Source: Chelonoidis abingdonii (Eukaryota; Chordata; Testudines; Testudinidae). Taken from it: DNA of 64,000 nt. The position numbers and the translations under genes are program-made. Numbering within the stretch: the first letter of the stretch is position 1; every line of letters begins with the position of its first letter. A model generated the notes under the pieces. That model had not been told where the DNA came from. It did not search any database and worked only from the letters and a program-made list of their open reading frames with translations. Of this stretch, positions 11,080 to 23,241 are shown piece after piece. Location: the NCBI RefSeq assembly GCF_003597395.2, contig NC_133770.1:89190441-89254440 (forward strand). The letters run 5' to 3'.

Positions 11080-12660
11080 TAATAATAAATGAGCAGTATG
11101 GTAATAACTTCCCTGACTTATTTTGTTTAAGAGAATCCACCCTCAACATACAGGATTCTGAAGACTATCCAGCTTCAAGATCACCATTATTTTCTATACA
11201 AATTGTGAAAAAAAAATTCAAATGTCTACTATGCAGCCTGGTCGTAGACAATGCTGCAAATGTATCCTAAATAATTTCTTCTCATCTTCGAGAGTGAAGA
11301 GAGTTCCGAGCTAACAACATACGGTTGCAGTGCTCACTTCATGCTCCTCCCAGCCAAAGACTTCAGTGTTCTAGAAATAAAGGCTAATGTTGTGGAAATG
11401 GAAAAAAATACTTCCATAATAACCACTTTGCAGCAGCTGCTCTGAAAAAAGTGGGAGGACTCAAGCTAACTCTCCCACAAGAGGTACAATGGAACTCAGT
11501 AGTGGACTGTTTTGAGCACTATATCAAGAACTGGCTTAATCTGATGACAGTTTGTGAACAAAATCATGAAAAAAATAGGTGGCACTGTCACAGCCAAAGT
11601 TCTCAACATTGGGTGTAAGAGAAATGTTGAAAACATGCTAAGTTCCCTGAAGTCTATTTCTGTAGCTTTGAACAAAATGCAGGGAAACTGTTTTATTGCT
11701 GACGATGTCGAAATTTGGAAGGAACTGAGTGAGATCTTAAAAAGAGAAAAAACGCAATGACAGAGTTAAATTACAAGCAGAAAAATAAAAAATAAGACAA
11801 GCATTGTCTCCAGCTCATTTTCTTGCAAATATTCTCAATACTCGGTACCAGGGTCAAATGTTAACTGCTGAAGAAGAGGAGTTGGCTATGACATGGACCT
11901 ACAGCAATCATCCCTCCATAATGCCAAATATAATAAACTTCAAAGCTAAGGGTGAACCATGCAAGAAATATATGTTTGCTGATGATGTTTTAAGTCACTT
12001 AAGCACTTGGATTCAGAGACTGTTGAAGTGACAATCTCACTTTTAACAGCAGTAGCTTCTTCTGCTGGTACAGAAAGAATATTTCCTTCCTTTGGACTAA
12101 TTCATTCCAAACTGAGAAATCACTGGGAACCTGAAAAAGCAGGAAATCTTGTTTTTCTTTTCCAGATTCTGAACAAACAGGAAAATGAAGGTGTAGAAGA
12201 CCGAGTTAGCTGCTGAAACCAATAGTTTAAGTTTCTCATGTTGACCTGGCTGACACAGTCAATTTCATTTTCGTTTTTTTAAATAATTTCATCTAACTAT
12301 TTTAGTTAAACAAAAACAAACCTGATTTAAAAAAAACCTGAATGTTTAATTAAATTCAAAAAATTCATATGCTTGTTTGTTAAAATAATATGTTTGCTGT
12401 TTAAGAAAAAAATCCAGCAAACATAACATTGTTGTTTTAGTTAAACAAAACAATTTAAATGTCTGTCTAGTGATGTTCTCCTCCTAATACAGCATGGCAA
12501 GAAAATCCTCCAAATGTTAATGATTAACCTGTTGAATTGGAGATAGTTCACCTCCCTCGACTTCATAAATATCTGCTTCAATTACCTTTGGTAAATGAAG
12601 TAACTAAACAATCATTCATTTTCTGATACAGCTGTAAAACTAATCTGAAGAGTTTTCAAA
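11080..12660 (+). mobile_element. hAT transposon relic 1 (3' half)
   Basis: Plus-strand frames encode the C-terminal half of a hAT transposase, followed by an A/T-rich tail to about 12660 with the same character as hAT 3' UTRs. The 5' half, with the BED finger and the first catalytic Asp, is missing or decayed. A second relic of the same family is split across 42380-42540 and 43619-44150. Confidence 0.75.
11554..12216 (+). pseudogene. hAT transposase, C-terminal region with dimerisation domain
   Basis: Three consecutive frames (11554-11760, 11804-12031, 12007-12216) read NIGCKRNVENMLSSLKSISV, then SPAHFLANILNTRYQGQMLT, then LTAVASSAGTERIFPSFGLI and HSKLRNHWEPEKAGNLVFLF. The SAGTERIF.SFG..HSKLRN...EKA..L segment is the classic hAT C-terminal dimerisation domain. 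At least two frameshifts separate the frames, and upstream sequence (11330-11550) continues the protein in a decayed state. A long helical insertion region precedes the dimerisation domain, as in other hAT enzymes. Confidence 0.82.
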
Positions 12661-14150
12661 ATAGTCTTCCTGACTATTAAATCAAATCCACCCTGACCCA
12701 GTCTATACGTGAACAGGACACTGCGTATTCCACAGTTAAGCATGCTCCACAATCTACAGCATTAATTTTAAAAAAGTGGCTCTCTTGCATTATTGGGTGA
12801 GAAGATAACAAACAATGCAAATTTATACTGTGTTGTCTTCACACATCTACAAACCGCCTGAAACAAAGAGCTTGGAAAGGTTTAAGATGTGTCATTTATT
12901 TCAGTGGGGTAATCTCTGAAGCCTCAATGGTGGAAATTTAAAAATAAAGTTTTTTCAGCAAAAGTATCCAACCTATGTGTTTACCCCATAACTGAAACCA
13001 CTCAAGCTTTTTCTTGCGTCAAAAGCCCCAATAATGTCCTCAACACATCTGTCAAAATTCCCAGCTTCCCTTCAATTTCTTGGAGACAATTATAAATGGC
13101 CAATACAAAAATCTGTGTCACCCAGAAATCTGTGGTGGATTAGCAAAATAAACTGCATTTCATATTACACCACAAGAAGGTGTACTGTAATGACTGTACT
13201 GGTCTTCAGGTTTAATTCAATAAAAATCTCCATTACTTCATTTCAATAAAAGGTTGCAGATTTTCCGATTTGCCTTAGAAACCAGCGTCTTAACACAGAA
13301 TTTAGACCCAGCGTCGCAGAAGGTGCAAAGGGCCTAGTATACAAATTATCCTGCAACAACTGAGAGCTGTACTTTACGTGAAATTGTTTAAGTTTTTATA
13401 AAGTCCCTACATATTTTAAGCAAAAATGAAACACCAAAAAAGCATAAAACAAAAAAACCCCAAACACAGATCACTGGACCTTTTAAATCTAGTGGAATCT
13501 TAATTAGGTGTGATATGCCTCATATATGAATGAAGTTACACAAAATTTCTTACAAACTGCGCTTAATTAACAGCTTTCCTCAATTTATGATTGCTTTGCA
13601 AGTACTTTATAGCAGAGTGCACTGAAGCATCATCTGTAAGATCTTACATGAATAATTGTTTTATGCAAATTAAGCAGGTACACACACAATGAAACAATAC
13701 GGACATTCTAAACCATACTTGTGTACAAATACTAAAGGGAAACATGTTCAGTTACATATTAACTTTACAACTTCATGATCCACTTTATAAGTCACTGTCA
13801 TAACAGAATCGTTGAGAAGCTCTGACCGAATCAATCTGAAGTAGTTGTATTCAAACGGTAGACAAACTACAGTACTTTAAAATAATGAAAGTTACTCAAC
13901 CACAGAGCAGTAAAAATAAAAGTTTCTATAAGAGTAATGATCAGCTGTCAGACTCTCAATATGATAAAGATTGGCCTTCACCATCTACAAACAGAAATGA
14001 GAACCATGTCAGTCTAAACCAGCATAGAGCTACAAGGAACATTTAACATTTATCTTTCCTGAGTTTTGCTACAGGAGTAGACAGGCACACAGAAGTTTTG
14101 CTTTTTGTCAGTACCAGTGCAGAAGATGATAGCTTCATGTTGAGGAGAAT
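12661..14150. other. Intronic stretch without recognised feature
   Basis: A/T-rich sequence with poly-A and poly-T runs. No splice-bounded CLASP exon, RNA gene or repeat I can name was found on either strand. Confidence 0.5.
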
Positions 14151-14154
14151 CATT

Positions 14155-14935
14155 CCATCCTGTCTTATGAAAGGAGACTCAAGGAGCTTGACTTGTTTAA
14201 CCTAACCAAAAGAAGGTTATGGGGAGGATATGATTGCTCTTTATAAATATATCAGAGGGATAAATATTGGGGAGGGAGAAGAATTATTTAAGCTTAGTAC
14301 CAATGTGGACACAAGAACAAATGGATATAAACTGGAAACTAGGAAGTTTAGACTTGAAATTAGATGAAGGTTTCTAACCATTAGAGGAGTGAAGTTCTGG
14401 AACAGCCTTCCAAGGGGATTAGTGGGGGCAAAAGACATATCTAGCTTTAAGACTAAGCTTGATAAGTTTATGGAGAGGATGGTATGATGGGATAGCCTAA
14501 TGTTGGCAATTAATTTGGCAATTGATCTTTGATTATCAACAGGTAAGCATACCTAGTGGTCTGTGATGGGATGGGATTTGAGTTTCTACAGAGAATTCTT
14601 TCCTGGATGCTGGCTGGTGAGTCTTGCTCATATGCTCAGGGTTTAGGTGATCCCCATATTTGGGGTCAGGCAGGAACTTTCCTCCAGGGCAGATTGACAG
14701 AGGTCCTGGAGGTTTTTCACCTTCCTCTGCAGCATGGGGCACGGATCACTTGCTGGAGGATTCTCTGCAGCTTGAGGTCTTCAAACCACAATTTGAGGAA
14801 TTCAGTAACTCAGACATAGGTTAGGGGTTTGTTATAGAAGTGGATGGGTGAGATTCTGTGGCCTGCATTGTGCAGGAGGTCAGACTAGATGATCATAATG
14901 GTGCCTTCTGACCTTAAAGTCTATGAGTCTATCCA
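14155..14935 (+). mobile_element. CR1-type LINE, 3' end, plus strand
   Basis: The plus strand encodes the end of a CR1 ORF2 in a decayed frame (compare NGYKLETRK and FWNSLP in the minus-strand copy at 34894-35130) and then a 3' UTR. It ends near 14935 in CCTTAAAGTCTATGAGTCTAT, the short tandem 8-mer-like terminus typical of CR1. It is 5' truncated at about 14155, as most CR1 copies are. The 3' UTR is highly similar to the inverted copy at 34450-34890. Confidence 0.85.
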
Positions 14936-15874
14936 GACTTGATCCAGAGACCACTTGCAAGAGCTTATTCCCAGGATAAACTCAGTCTACTACTGTATTC
15001 TCCTTGCATGACAGGTACAGAATGGCTGTAAAATGTTTGTGGGACAGAACCAACTTCCCTCCCCTCAAGGGCTTCATAAACATGCACCAGTACATCTCTG
15101 CTTGATTTTGCAAAACGTGATGGTCCGACTGCCTGTTTGAACCAGGAAAACCTTTTGAGAAAACAGGAAGCTGTTGATCCTACATGCATCCACCCATCTC
15201 AGGTACATTTACAGGCAGATGCTGCTCCTGGAGAACCCAAGTTCCTTGAGAGTAGAATATTTGTGTGTGGTTTACGCATTTCAGAATGGACAGAACCATC
15301 GTCACTACGATTTACATGGCAGGAATTTAGAAATACATGCCTAACTGCAGTTTGTCCCTGGACTGTCATCAGGATAGAGAGACCAAAAGATAAATTTATT
15401 ATCCAGATAAAATGTAAGTCCCTTTGATGTTTGCTTTCACTTGGACCTTAAGGTCCACTGAGGTTGCCTCACATGAAGATGTGGAGGAGATGTGTACTAG
15501 GAATATAGTTGCAGTAATCAGATCCACCATTTGCAGCATGGTCTTAACTGTCATCTATTAACTTATGCTTTCTATCAGAATGGGGATGCCTTGAATCCTG
15601 TCTTGACACAGGAAAGGGTTTAGTTGAGCCATGTCTTGCTCCTACCTACTCCAATTATCTGGTGTGGACAAGCTGAGACTTTGGATAGTTTAATATCAAC
15701 TCTTGAATCGTTTGGGAATATGAATTAAGCAACTCTTTCAAATCTCTCCAGCTTTTGTACTCTTGATCTCTAACAAAGAAATCCTTCTACTAAAAGTATT
15801 AGAATTAGAGCAAGTTAAATAACATTTGCAGAATAGGCTACTGGATGATTTCCAAATATTTTCCAATAAATAAT

Positions 15875-15880
15875 TTCTCT

Positions 15881-15908
<28 letters not shown>
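15875..15908. repeat. (CT)n(CA)n microsatellite
   Basis: A run of CT dinucleotides passes into CACACACACA, a compound dinucleotide repeat within intron 6. Confidence 0.9.
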
Positions 15909-15911
<3 letters not shown>

Positions 15912-15980
15912 CTACCTATTCACACAAATCTACAGTTGGACACAATATATTTGAATAATTTGTTCAAAGTTCATTACTTT

Positions 15981-16012
15981 TTTATTATTATTATTATTAT
16001 TATAATAAAGGA
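15981..16012. repeat. (TTA)n microsatellite
   Basis: About eight imperfect TTA/ATT units in a T-rich context. Confidence 0.85.
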
Positions 16013-16326
16013 TTTTTTCCCCCCGTTATTTGCCCAGGTCTACTTTAAAAAAAAATCTGATTTGATTCTTGGAGGTAAAGTTGTTTGCATCATATAGCCC
16101 ATGCATCTTCCAGCAGAAAAGATGAAGTAAGGAGTTTTCAATTCTGATTACATATGATTTGTTACATAACAAGCAGAATTAGAAACAGCAATGAAGTTAT
16201 AATGTAAACAAAAGGAATTGACAGATGGTATAAAAAATGGCACTGCATATTTAACAGTAGCAGGATTTTAATGCATTCTAGGCACTGATCAAAATAATTA
16301 AGTGGTAAAATTAAATAATGACTTAC

Positions 16327-16424
16327 CTTGCAGAGGGAATTCCCCTCTTATTAAGGTCAGCTCTTACTTTCTCTCCTACATGTCTATAAATCTCCACAAT
16401 TGCCAATAATGCAGCATCTCTCAC
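16327..16424 (-). CDS. CLASP2: CLASP-family protein, coding exon 6 (last in window)
   Basis: The 98-nt exon encodes VRDAALLAIVEIYRHVGEKV then RADLNKRGIPSA plus two bases of an Arg codon. AIVEIYRHVGEKVR..L...GIP.AR is the C-terminal helix pair of TOG1. The acceptor is TTCACAG and the donor GTAAGT (16325-16326). The next exon, starting at the conserved LEMIF region, was looked for by eye on the minus strand down to position 1 and not found, so intron 6 appears to be longer than 16 kb. Confidence 0.94.
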
Positions 16425-16504
16425 CTGTGAATGCATATTTAATTAAGATTTTTTTTTAAATTATAGAAGATTATATTTGACGTAACACAATGAATAACCA
16501 ATCT

Positions 16505-17115
16505 TCCAGTGCCCCCTATGACAACCCAACATGCAGGTTTACCTCACAAATAGTTGGAAGCATGAGGATGGAAGAGGTGGGTAACAAAAAGTTATTTCAA
16601 GGACATTTCTACCCATTCCCCATTCAATTAGCCTACCACACCTGGGATGCAGTCTGGGGTTAATTAGTAGAACCAACTGAGAATGAAGACGCTGATTCTC
16701 CTGTAAAGAGCAGCAGGAAACAGCAGAGAAGGGGGAATGCTTAGAAAGCTGTAGACAGACTACAAAAAGAGTGAGAAAGGTTCCTGAGAGAAGCTCTTGA
16801 GACCAGGGAAGTTGCTTCAGTTATTTGGGGGGTTGTTGTGGCTGGAAGTAGCCTGCTAAGGAAGGAAGGACCCTGAGAACCCTGGGAGTTTGAGGCTGTG
16901 GCCAGCTTAAAGCTGGGGGAAGGCTTTTGTGTTCAGTTTTGAACTCTAAGTTAATAAACCATACCCTAAGCAGGATTGTTTCACTGCACTCTCAAAAGCC
17001 AAGAACCCCTTGAAAGGGAGAAGGGAAAGCAGGAGACTGAGGCAGGTCCACCTGCCGAATGACCTCTAGCCAAGAGGGGGCACTGGGGAGGTGGCCATCT
17101 CAGTGACACTACAAA
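16505..17115. repeat. Unclassified interspersed repeat
   Basis: The block opens with CCAGTGCCCCCTATGAC and closes with CTCAGTGACACTAC. It contains TTAATAAACC near 16952 and purine-rich text unlike the flanking intron. It resembles a non-autonomous element or solo LTR, but no convincing terminal repeats or target duplication were seen, so the class is open. It lies just upstream of exon 6 within intron 5. Confidence 0.35.
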
Positions 17116-17119
17116 CTGA

Positions 17120-18001
17120 AACACGGAGGGGATGACACAGATCAAACCAGGGGTGGGGGTAGGTTGTTAATTTTTTCAGAGTCCTACTACACTAGATCAA
17201 CAATCCCAAACATTATTCCATATATTCTGATCAAATAGTGCTGGTTCCTCTGGTTCCAGCTGCTTCTAATCCAGTTGTGCTTTTCACTGTAAAAAGAACC
17301 CAACTGCCTGAAAAAGCAGACAGAAACAAGCAAGAGCACTACTACAAAGAATCACAGGTAGGGAAAGAATAACGGGACCAGTCAGTAGAGAAATATATGC
17401 AGAGAAGGAGTGGGGGAAAAGAAAGAAGAAAGACAGTATCTCCAAAAACTACATCATACCTATCATATTAAAGACAGCTAAATCCTTAATATTAAGTAAT
17501 TCCTTAATATTACTATTCCATGTAAAGTATTAATGTACTTGGTTCAGGAAAGCTATTGATCTGTGAACAGAAAAGCAGGTGGTCCACAACATATTCACTT
17601 TATTAAGATATGTCCCATACCATGACTTGTTTTAAAAAAAAAAACAAAAAAAAAAACAACGAAAGAACGAAAAGAAAAAAGTGAGCCACAAAACGTCAGA
17701 GCTTCTTTCAGACTTGAAAACAATTCCCTATGCTATTAAGGAGACAGGGATCTAGCCTAATTGAAAGCAGAAGCATATAAATTAGATGGAAGACCTGTTA
17801 TCTAGTCCATATCCCAACAAAACCTTTTTTCCTCCCTTACTGTATTTTCTAGTGCTCTGCCAAGTCCAATTTTAAACAAACCACAAGTGGGGCTCCAATC
17901 ACTTCCTTCTGAAGGCTATTCGACAGTGCAGATGTCATCACTCAAATTTTCTCCTCATTTTCATTTTAGCAATCTCTTTGCTTAATTTCATCTAATTACT
18001 A
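17120..18001. other. Intron 5 stretch without recognised feature
   Basis: A/T-rich sequence with an A-rich run at 17632-17682. No coding or structured element could be supported. Confidence 0.5.
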
Positions 18002-18009
18002 GGTATAGT

Positions 18010-18500
18010 TAAGGCTATGTTTATGTCATGGAGGTTGTGGAATCTGACTTCAGAGATCTCAGCAACAATCTCTGCTTCAGCCCCAGGGGCTGAAGGATTC
18101 TGGAGCTGGCAGCCAGCTGGGCCCTGGCAAGGTTCCAGTGACAGGTGACGGCAATGACAGGCAACAGGGGCCCCCTACAAGGTTCCAGCGGCAGGTGACA
18201 TACTCCTGAGGGGGCCCTTTCTCAAGGTTCCAACAATGAGCTACAGCCTCACACAGGGAGGAGGACGCCTCAGGAGAGCGGCTGGGGGTGTCCTGTTTTC
18301 TCTTTGGGAAATATGGTCACCCTGCAGTTCCCAGCCGCTGTGGTTGGAGGGGGGCCTTCCTGCAACTTCCAGCTGGGGAAAACATGGAGCCTCAGCAGCA
18401 AAAGTCACAGACAGGTCTCACCTTCTGTGAATTTTTGTTTATTACCCGTGACATATCCATGACTTTTACTAAAAATAACCAAGACAAAATCTTAGCCTTA
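18010..18500. mobile_element. hAT-like MITE, family TAAGGCTA, copy 1
   Basis: The element starts TAAGGCTATG and ends CTTAGCCTTA, so its termini are inverted repeats. It is flanked by GGTATAGT (18002-18009) and CCTATAGT (18501-18508), 6 of 8 matching, consistent with an old 8-bp target duplication of a hAT. The internal part is non-coding. Copies of the same family occur at 29774-30325 and 63126-63437. Confidence 0.7.
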
Positions 18501-18999
18501 CCTATAGTCCTTGTACTTCCCTAAATATCTTGCCTCACCTGTCTGCATCCTGCAAGATGTGTTCATTTTGTACTTGCTATGCTTCCTTAGTCAATTGGAC
18601 AAGCTATACAAATTTCATTTCAATCTTCTGTCTGAGGTTAATCCTTCCTGTCATTCAACTATTTTTGTTGCTTTTCTCTGAATATGTTCCAAAGAAAATG
18701 ACTATCAGACAGTGATTTGATTTAAGCTGCTGGAGACAGGAAACAAATGAGATGAGAGAGCAAACAGGCCCCACTCAGGCAGACACACCATAACTGTTTC
18801 CCCACAACACTGTGTCCATCTGGCAACACGTAAGGCTCAGGGAGAAAAAGCCAACAGGTAAGGCTTAAATAGGTGGAATTAAAAGACAGCATAAAAAAGA
18901 TTTATGAAGGTTTTTCTTTAAGGACATAACATCAATTCACAATTTTTTAAATATCAAAATGTACACTGTACAAGTAATATATAGCAATAAAACCCTTAC

Positions 19000-19075
19000 C
19001 TGACTATTGGAGTCTCCAGACAAGATACATAAGTGTGGTACCAACTTGCTGAGGATTAATGGTTGTGCACCATAA
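19000..19075 (-). CDS. CLASP2: CLASP-family protein, coding exon 5
   Basis: The 76-nt exon finishes the split Ile codon and encodes YGAQPLILSKLVPHLCILSG then DSNSQ, ending in phase 0. GAQPL..SKL.PHLC and GDSNSQ are conserved through vertebrate CLASPs. The acceptor is TTTTTAG (AG at 19076-19077) and the donor CAG/GTAAGG. It joins in frame with exon 6, giving the invariant DSNSQVRDAA junction. Confidence 0.94.
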
Positions 19076-19427
19076 CTAAAAATAAAATAAAATCAGTCAG
19101 GAGAAAAACACTTTTTCCACACCAAAACAGAAGTTTTATTTTGTAGCTTAGCATCGCTAAAGTAAACATTTTCATGGATCCCCAACTCTTGGCACACTGG
19201 TTACACACATGAAAGTGTATGTGTGTGTGTACACACACTCGTGCGCCAAAAGAACATTCTTTCAGCTAACTCCAGAAAGCCTGGACCAGTCAATTTAGTA
19301 AGAGCATTTTTTAAATGCATCAAGCATCTTAAAATATGAAATTCAGATGGAAAAAAGTCATTCAGAAATAAGCAGGATAGAGTACTAATTTTAATATTTT
19401 ATGTCTCCATAAAAACAAGATGCTCAC

Positions 19428-19519
19428 ATATTTAAGGTTGCAACGAGACACAAACACACTCCTTCTCGGGATCGGTAGTTCTTGTGTTTAAAACCAACGG
19501 CAAGACGGTCCCAAATACA
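19428..19519 (-). CDS. CLASP2: CLASP-family protein, coding exon 4
   Basis: The 92-nt exon encodes CIWDRLAVGFKHKNYRSREG followed by VCLCLVATLN, and ends with two bases (AT) of an Ile codon. The GFKHKN.RSREGVCLCL block is one of the most conserved CLASP signatures. The acceptor is TTTTAATAG (AG at 19520-19521) and the donor GTGAGC (19426-19427). A Cys opens the exon where mammalian CLASPs have an aromatic residue, and WDRLAV differs from mammalian CLASP2 as I recall it. The exon is separated from exon 5 by a short intron of about 350 bp. Confidence 0.94.
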
Positions 19520-19676
19520 CTATTAAAACAAAAGAAATTGCTTTGAATTACTCCTAGCACAATGCAATTCTGTTCACCTTCTATAATGAAATCAAAACTT
19601 CAGAATATTCTTATCATATCAATAGTTTCTGTTCAAGTTTTGTTTTGTAAAATGGAGGAACGTTTTGAACAAAAAT

Positions 19677-19690
19677 GGGGGGGGGGGGGG
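19677..19690. repeat. Homopolymer of 14 G
   Basis: An uninterrupted G14 run in CLASP intron 3; length may be unstable or subject to sequencing error. Confidence 0.9.
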
Positions 19691-20022
19691 TTAAAACAGG
19701 CTTTACAGCATGGAACTCTAACCAACTCTGCCCAACTCTCCCCATCATTGGATTATTTATATTAAGCAACAGAAAATATCTCACACCAGGAACATTTCTA
19801 AAACAGTTTATCTTTATACAGTCCCAATATTTCATTCTCCTAATTCTATATATTTTGAAACATTTTTCCTTTTGTAATTCAACTGCAAAACCAAAGCAAA
19901 ACTCTAAAATTTACTATTATAATTGAGCAAAGATTTTTCTTTATTCGTTTCGTCCAATAGTTTACTTATTTCCCTATCAAAATCTCCTCCCATTCCCAGT
20001 TTTTAGTCTCTTCCAGTACTCA

Positions 20023-20888
20023 GGGTTTGGCTACACTGGCAGCTGTACAGCGCTCGGAGTTACAGCTGTCTTCGTACAGCTGTGTAGGGAAAGCGCTGCA
20101 GTGTGGCCACACTGACAGCTACCACCGCTGCAGCATGGCCACATTTGCAGCAGTGTTGGGAGTGGTGCATTATGGGCAGCTATCCCAGCCTACAAGTGGC
20201 TGCAACGTGCTTTTCAAAAGAGGGGGGTGGGGTGGAGTGTGACAGGGAGCGTGGGGGAGACAGAGAGTGGATTTTTGGAGCTGACACTGTGTCAGCTCCC
20301 TGCCTTGCAAGTTCTAAGGACTTGAAGATACACAGCACCAACCTTCAATCATTTTAAAAGTTTCGACCCCTTCCCCCACCCCTCTCTCATTCACTAAATG
20401 CAAATAGCCTTCAGACCAGATAAGCAGCTGCTCCAAAATGGACTCCCCTTTCCCCCCTCCAGGCTGCTTCTCTCCTCAAGCAAACACTAGCTGTGGACAT
20501 TCCAAAGGAATCCCCCTGCCTGCTTCTGCTGGAGCAAACAGTAGCTGTGTTTGTTTTTTAGATAAGCAGGTCCGGGAGCCCTGAGTTCACAACAAAACAA
20601 AGAGCGGCATCACAACAAAACAGAGAGCGTTATCTTTACTTAAAAAGCATTATGGGAATGTTCCGGAGGTCAGTTACAGCGTAGTAAGATTAATCACTGT
20701 TTACACTGGCACCCCAGCACTGCAAGAGCAGCGCTATAGTCGTTATTCTCCAGGCCGAGGTGGAGTACAGCCAGCGCTGTAGCCAGGGAGATACAGCACT
20801 GTATGTGCCTTGCCAGTGTGGACGGGAAGTAAGTTACAGCCCTGTAAAGCCACCATCAGCACTGTAACTCTCCAGTGTAGCCAAGCCC
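20023..20888. mobile_element. PIF/Harbinger-like non-autonomous element, 866 bp
   Basis: Ends GGGTTTGGCTACACTGG and CCAGTGTAGCCAAGCCC are inverted repeats, flanked by TCA on both sides (20020-20022 and 20889-20891). A 3-bp target duplication with CTACACT-type termini fits PIF/Harbinger. The interior is GC-rich with many CAGCGCTG-like palindromes and no transposase. Short frames inside (20024-20357) are not genes. It is in intron 3 of CLASP. Confidence 0.78.
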
Positions 20889-20999
20889 TCATTCTTTTAC
20901 TCCTGCATTCCTTCATTTTATATTTTAATTTTTTCCCCATTCATTTATCCTGGTTCTATTTGCGCTCCAATTCCATTGGCTTCTGCTTCTGCTTCTCAG

Positions 21000-22490
21000 T
21001 ATGCTTCTGTGTTGATCTCATGCCATTTCTTTTACTATGAATTTCCTACACTAAACAATCCCTCATTTGCTTTCCTGCATGTCATTTTTCAGTGTCTTTT
21101 GTCTGTTTTTATTCATTCCCTTCTCGTTTTATCTTTTTTAATTCTCTGTTTCCCAGTACTTCTGGAGCTCTGTGTCACACAGTTAATGCTGCAACTTGGA
21201 GCTTACGAAACTCTGGAATTCCAGTGATATTTAAAAGCAAGTACATGGACTCAAACTGCAAGCCCCTTCAGCTGCAATGCTGCCATCATTGAGCAGGCAT
21301 CTGAGAATAATGTAACCTAGCAACAGCTGCACACTGCCTGAGGAATAGCATATTTTTCAGTGTATGCAGCATTCTATAATTTAGCCTCTCCAAATACCGC
21401 AGTTGTGATGTAGCATAGTTACACCAAACAGTACACTGTAGCACACCTATGTAAACTATTAAAATTGTATTGTCTTACTGAAAAAGACCGAAAGCAACAA
21501 TGCTAATCAAAAAGAGGTAGAGTAAGAAGTACTAAACACTAGATAACATCCTTGTTCATAATTATGTAGCGCATTTTAGAATAGCTTTAAAAAGATTATA
21601 GTAATCAAAAATTTTAATCAATTTTTGCTTGAAAAATCTTACATTTTACAGTGTATAAATTGTAAAAGAGAACAAACTAGAGAAGACAAGCAGTACTGCT
21701 TGCAAAAACAGCACAGATGAACAATAAAGCATAGGCTGGCAAGAAAGAAAACATGCATCTCCAATTAGCCCATCTTGTGAGGTAAAAAAGAGAAAATAAG
21801 GAACTCATCTTGCCAGACAAAGAGACAAGAAATAGGCAGAGAAGTAACTGCAAGAGATTGTAGGTAGTAAAACAAACATCTTCAAACAGAAATTTAGGAT
21901 TACTTAAACGACCCCCTCCCCCCTCCCCACTATCACCCATCCCTTCAAAAAGAGACAATCACATGGGTCTCTGAGAAATCTGCTCTAGCAATAGTTAGCA
22001 TCTGCTTCTCATATTTGGCTTGCCACACCCATACACTTACTTGCTGTATTTTTATAATTATGCTACTATATCTTTCTCATGTTTTGTTCTCTATTTTATT
22101 GCCTTTGGGTTTTTTGTATTTTATTTACTTTTCAGAAACAAGCATCCTCAACATCTTAGTGTAAGAAAAGGGAGTTTACCAGCAAGCAATTCAACTGTTC
22201 CCTAGGAACAGGCTATTACAGAAGCGATGAAATGCTCAGTAAGAAACCCATGTGACTAAATCCTTTTTGGTTGAGGACAGGGGACGGAAGGAGTTCAGGA
22301 GAGAGAACTGTATTTTTAGGGTTGCTTAAATCACATTAGAATACTTTTTGTCACACAAACAATTTTTCAAAAGTTCTCTCTAGCTGTGGATGAGGTTTAT
22401 AGATTCAAGCTCCCTGCACATTCATCCCCACATCTCTGAACAAACATGTACAGGTTTTAGCGGTTTAAAGTACCTTGCTCTGGTTTACAA
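21000..22490. other. Intron 3 stretch without recognised feature
   Basis: Pyrimidine-rich then A/T-rich sequence. Short plus-strand frames such as 20976-21227 are hydrophobic only because of T-rich DNA. No repeat or exon is supported. Confidence 0.45.
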
Positions 22491-22496
22491 AACTAA

Positions 22497-22791
22497 GGCC
22501 ACGTCTATACGACGCGCCATTTCGGCGCGTTAAAATCGAAAGCTCTGGGTTCGATATATCGCGTCTCGTCTAGACGGGGATATATCGAACCCAGAGCACG
22601 CTTACATCGATTCCGGAACTCCACCAAAACAAACGGAGTTCCGGATTCGACTTTGCGAGCCGCGCACATCGATTCAGCGCAGTGAAGACGGGTGAGTAAC
22701 TCGATTTTAGATATTCGATTTCAGCTACGCTATTCCCGTAGCTGAAATTGCGTATCTAAAATCGAATTTCACGCGTCGTGTAGATGGGGCC
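22497..22791. mobile_element. PIF/Harbinger MITE, 295 bp, CpG-rich
   Basis: Termini GGCCACGTCTATACGACGCG and the inverted CGCGTCGTGTAGATGGGGCC, with TAA on both flanks (22494-22496, 22792-22794). The interior keeps many CpG and long internal inverted segments (TCGATATATCG, TAGATATTCGA). Such CpG retention suggests a relatively young copy. Non-coding. Confidence 0.88.
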
Positions 22792-22887
22792 TAACAGTCT
22801 CCCTATTAATTTCCATATCTAAACTTAGAAAGAGGGCTTCCTTGCCAGGGAATTAGTAATAGTTGAGTAACAATAGCATTACTATTC

Positions 22888-23073
22888 ATCACAGAATCAA
22901 ACTATCAGGGTTGGAAGGGACCTCAGGAGGTCATCTAGTCCAACCCCCTGCTCAAAGCAAGACCAATCTCCAGACAGATTTGTACTCCAGTTCCCTAAAT
23001 GCCTCCCTCAAGGATTGAACTCACAACCCTGGGTTTAGCAGGCCAATGTTCAAACCACTGAGCTATCCCTCCC
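22888..23073 (-). mobile_element. tRNA-derived SINE with CR1-like tail
   Basis: On the minus strand it begins GGGAGGGATAGCTCAGTGGT, an RNA polymerase III A box, and contains GGGTTGTGAGTTCAATCC, a B-box region, as in tRNA. It ends in a CR1-like tail (GGAAGGGACCTCAGGAGGTC read on the plus strand). SINEs with this head and tail are known from hidden-necked turtles, which is one basis for the organism call. It was mobilised in trans by CR1. Confidence 0.85.
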
Positions 23074-23241
23074 TGTTCCAAGATGCCTCAATTATACTGC
23101 TTAAGCAACAGATCCAATTAGGCAATCTTCCATTTTTCAGACTTACATTAATAGGAGTCTTACAGAACCACCTAGAAGACCCAACCATAAACAGAGTCCC
23201 GTTGTGCTAGGCACTGCACAAACACATAAGAGACAGTCTAA

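Larger units (their letters stand above)
14936..16326. other. Intron 6 proximal part, no gene recognised
   Basis: A short frame at 15137-15427 on the plus strand shows no recognisable domain. There are two simple repeats (15875-15908 and 15981-16012). Nothing else could be supported. Confidence 0.5.

Noticed and set aside
11340..11550. Possible separate gene before the hAT frames
   Set aside because: It reads as a decayed continuation of the same hAT transposase.
12661..16326. CLASP exon 7
   Set aside because: The conserved segment following GIPxAR was looked for on the minus strand and no splice-bounded match was found in this interval.
20024..20357. Overlapping plus-strand frames with CVGKAL and HYGQLSQ text
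   Set aside because: They lie inside the Harbinger MITE at 20023-20888 and follow its repeat units.
21000..21292. Hydrophobic plus-strand frame resembling a membrane protein
   Set aside because: Phe/Leu/Ser content is explained by T-rich DNA; no start context, no family resemblance, not spliced into CLASP.
22888..23073. A functional tRNA gene
   Set aside because: A and B boxes are present, but the 3' half is a CR1-like tail and no acceptor stem closes; it is a SINE.
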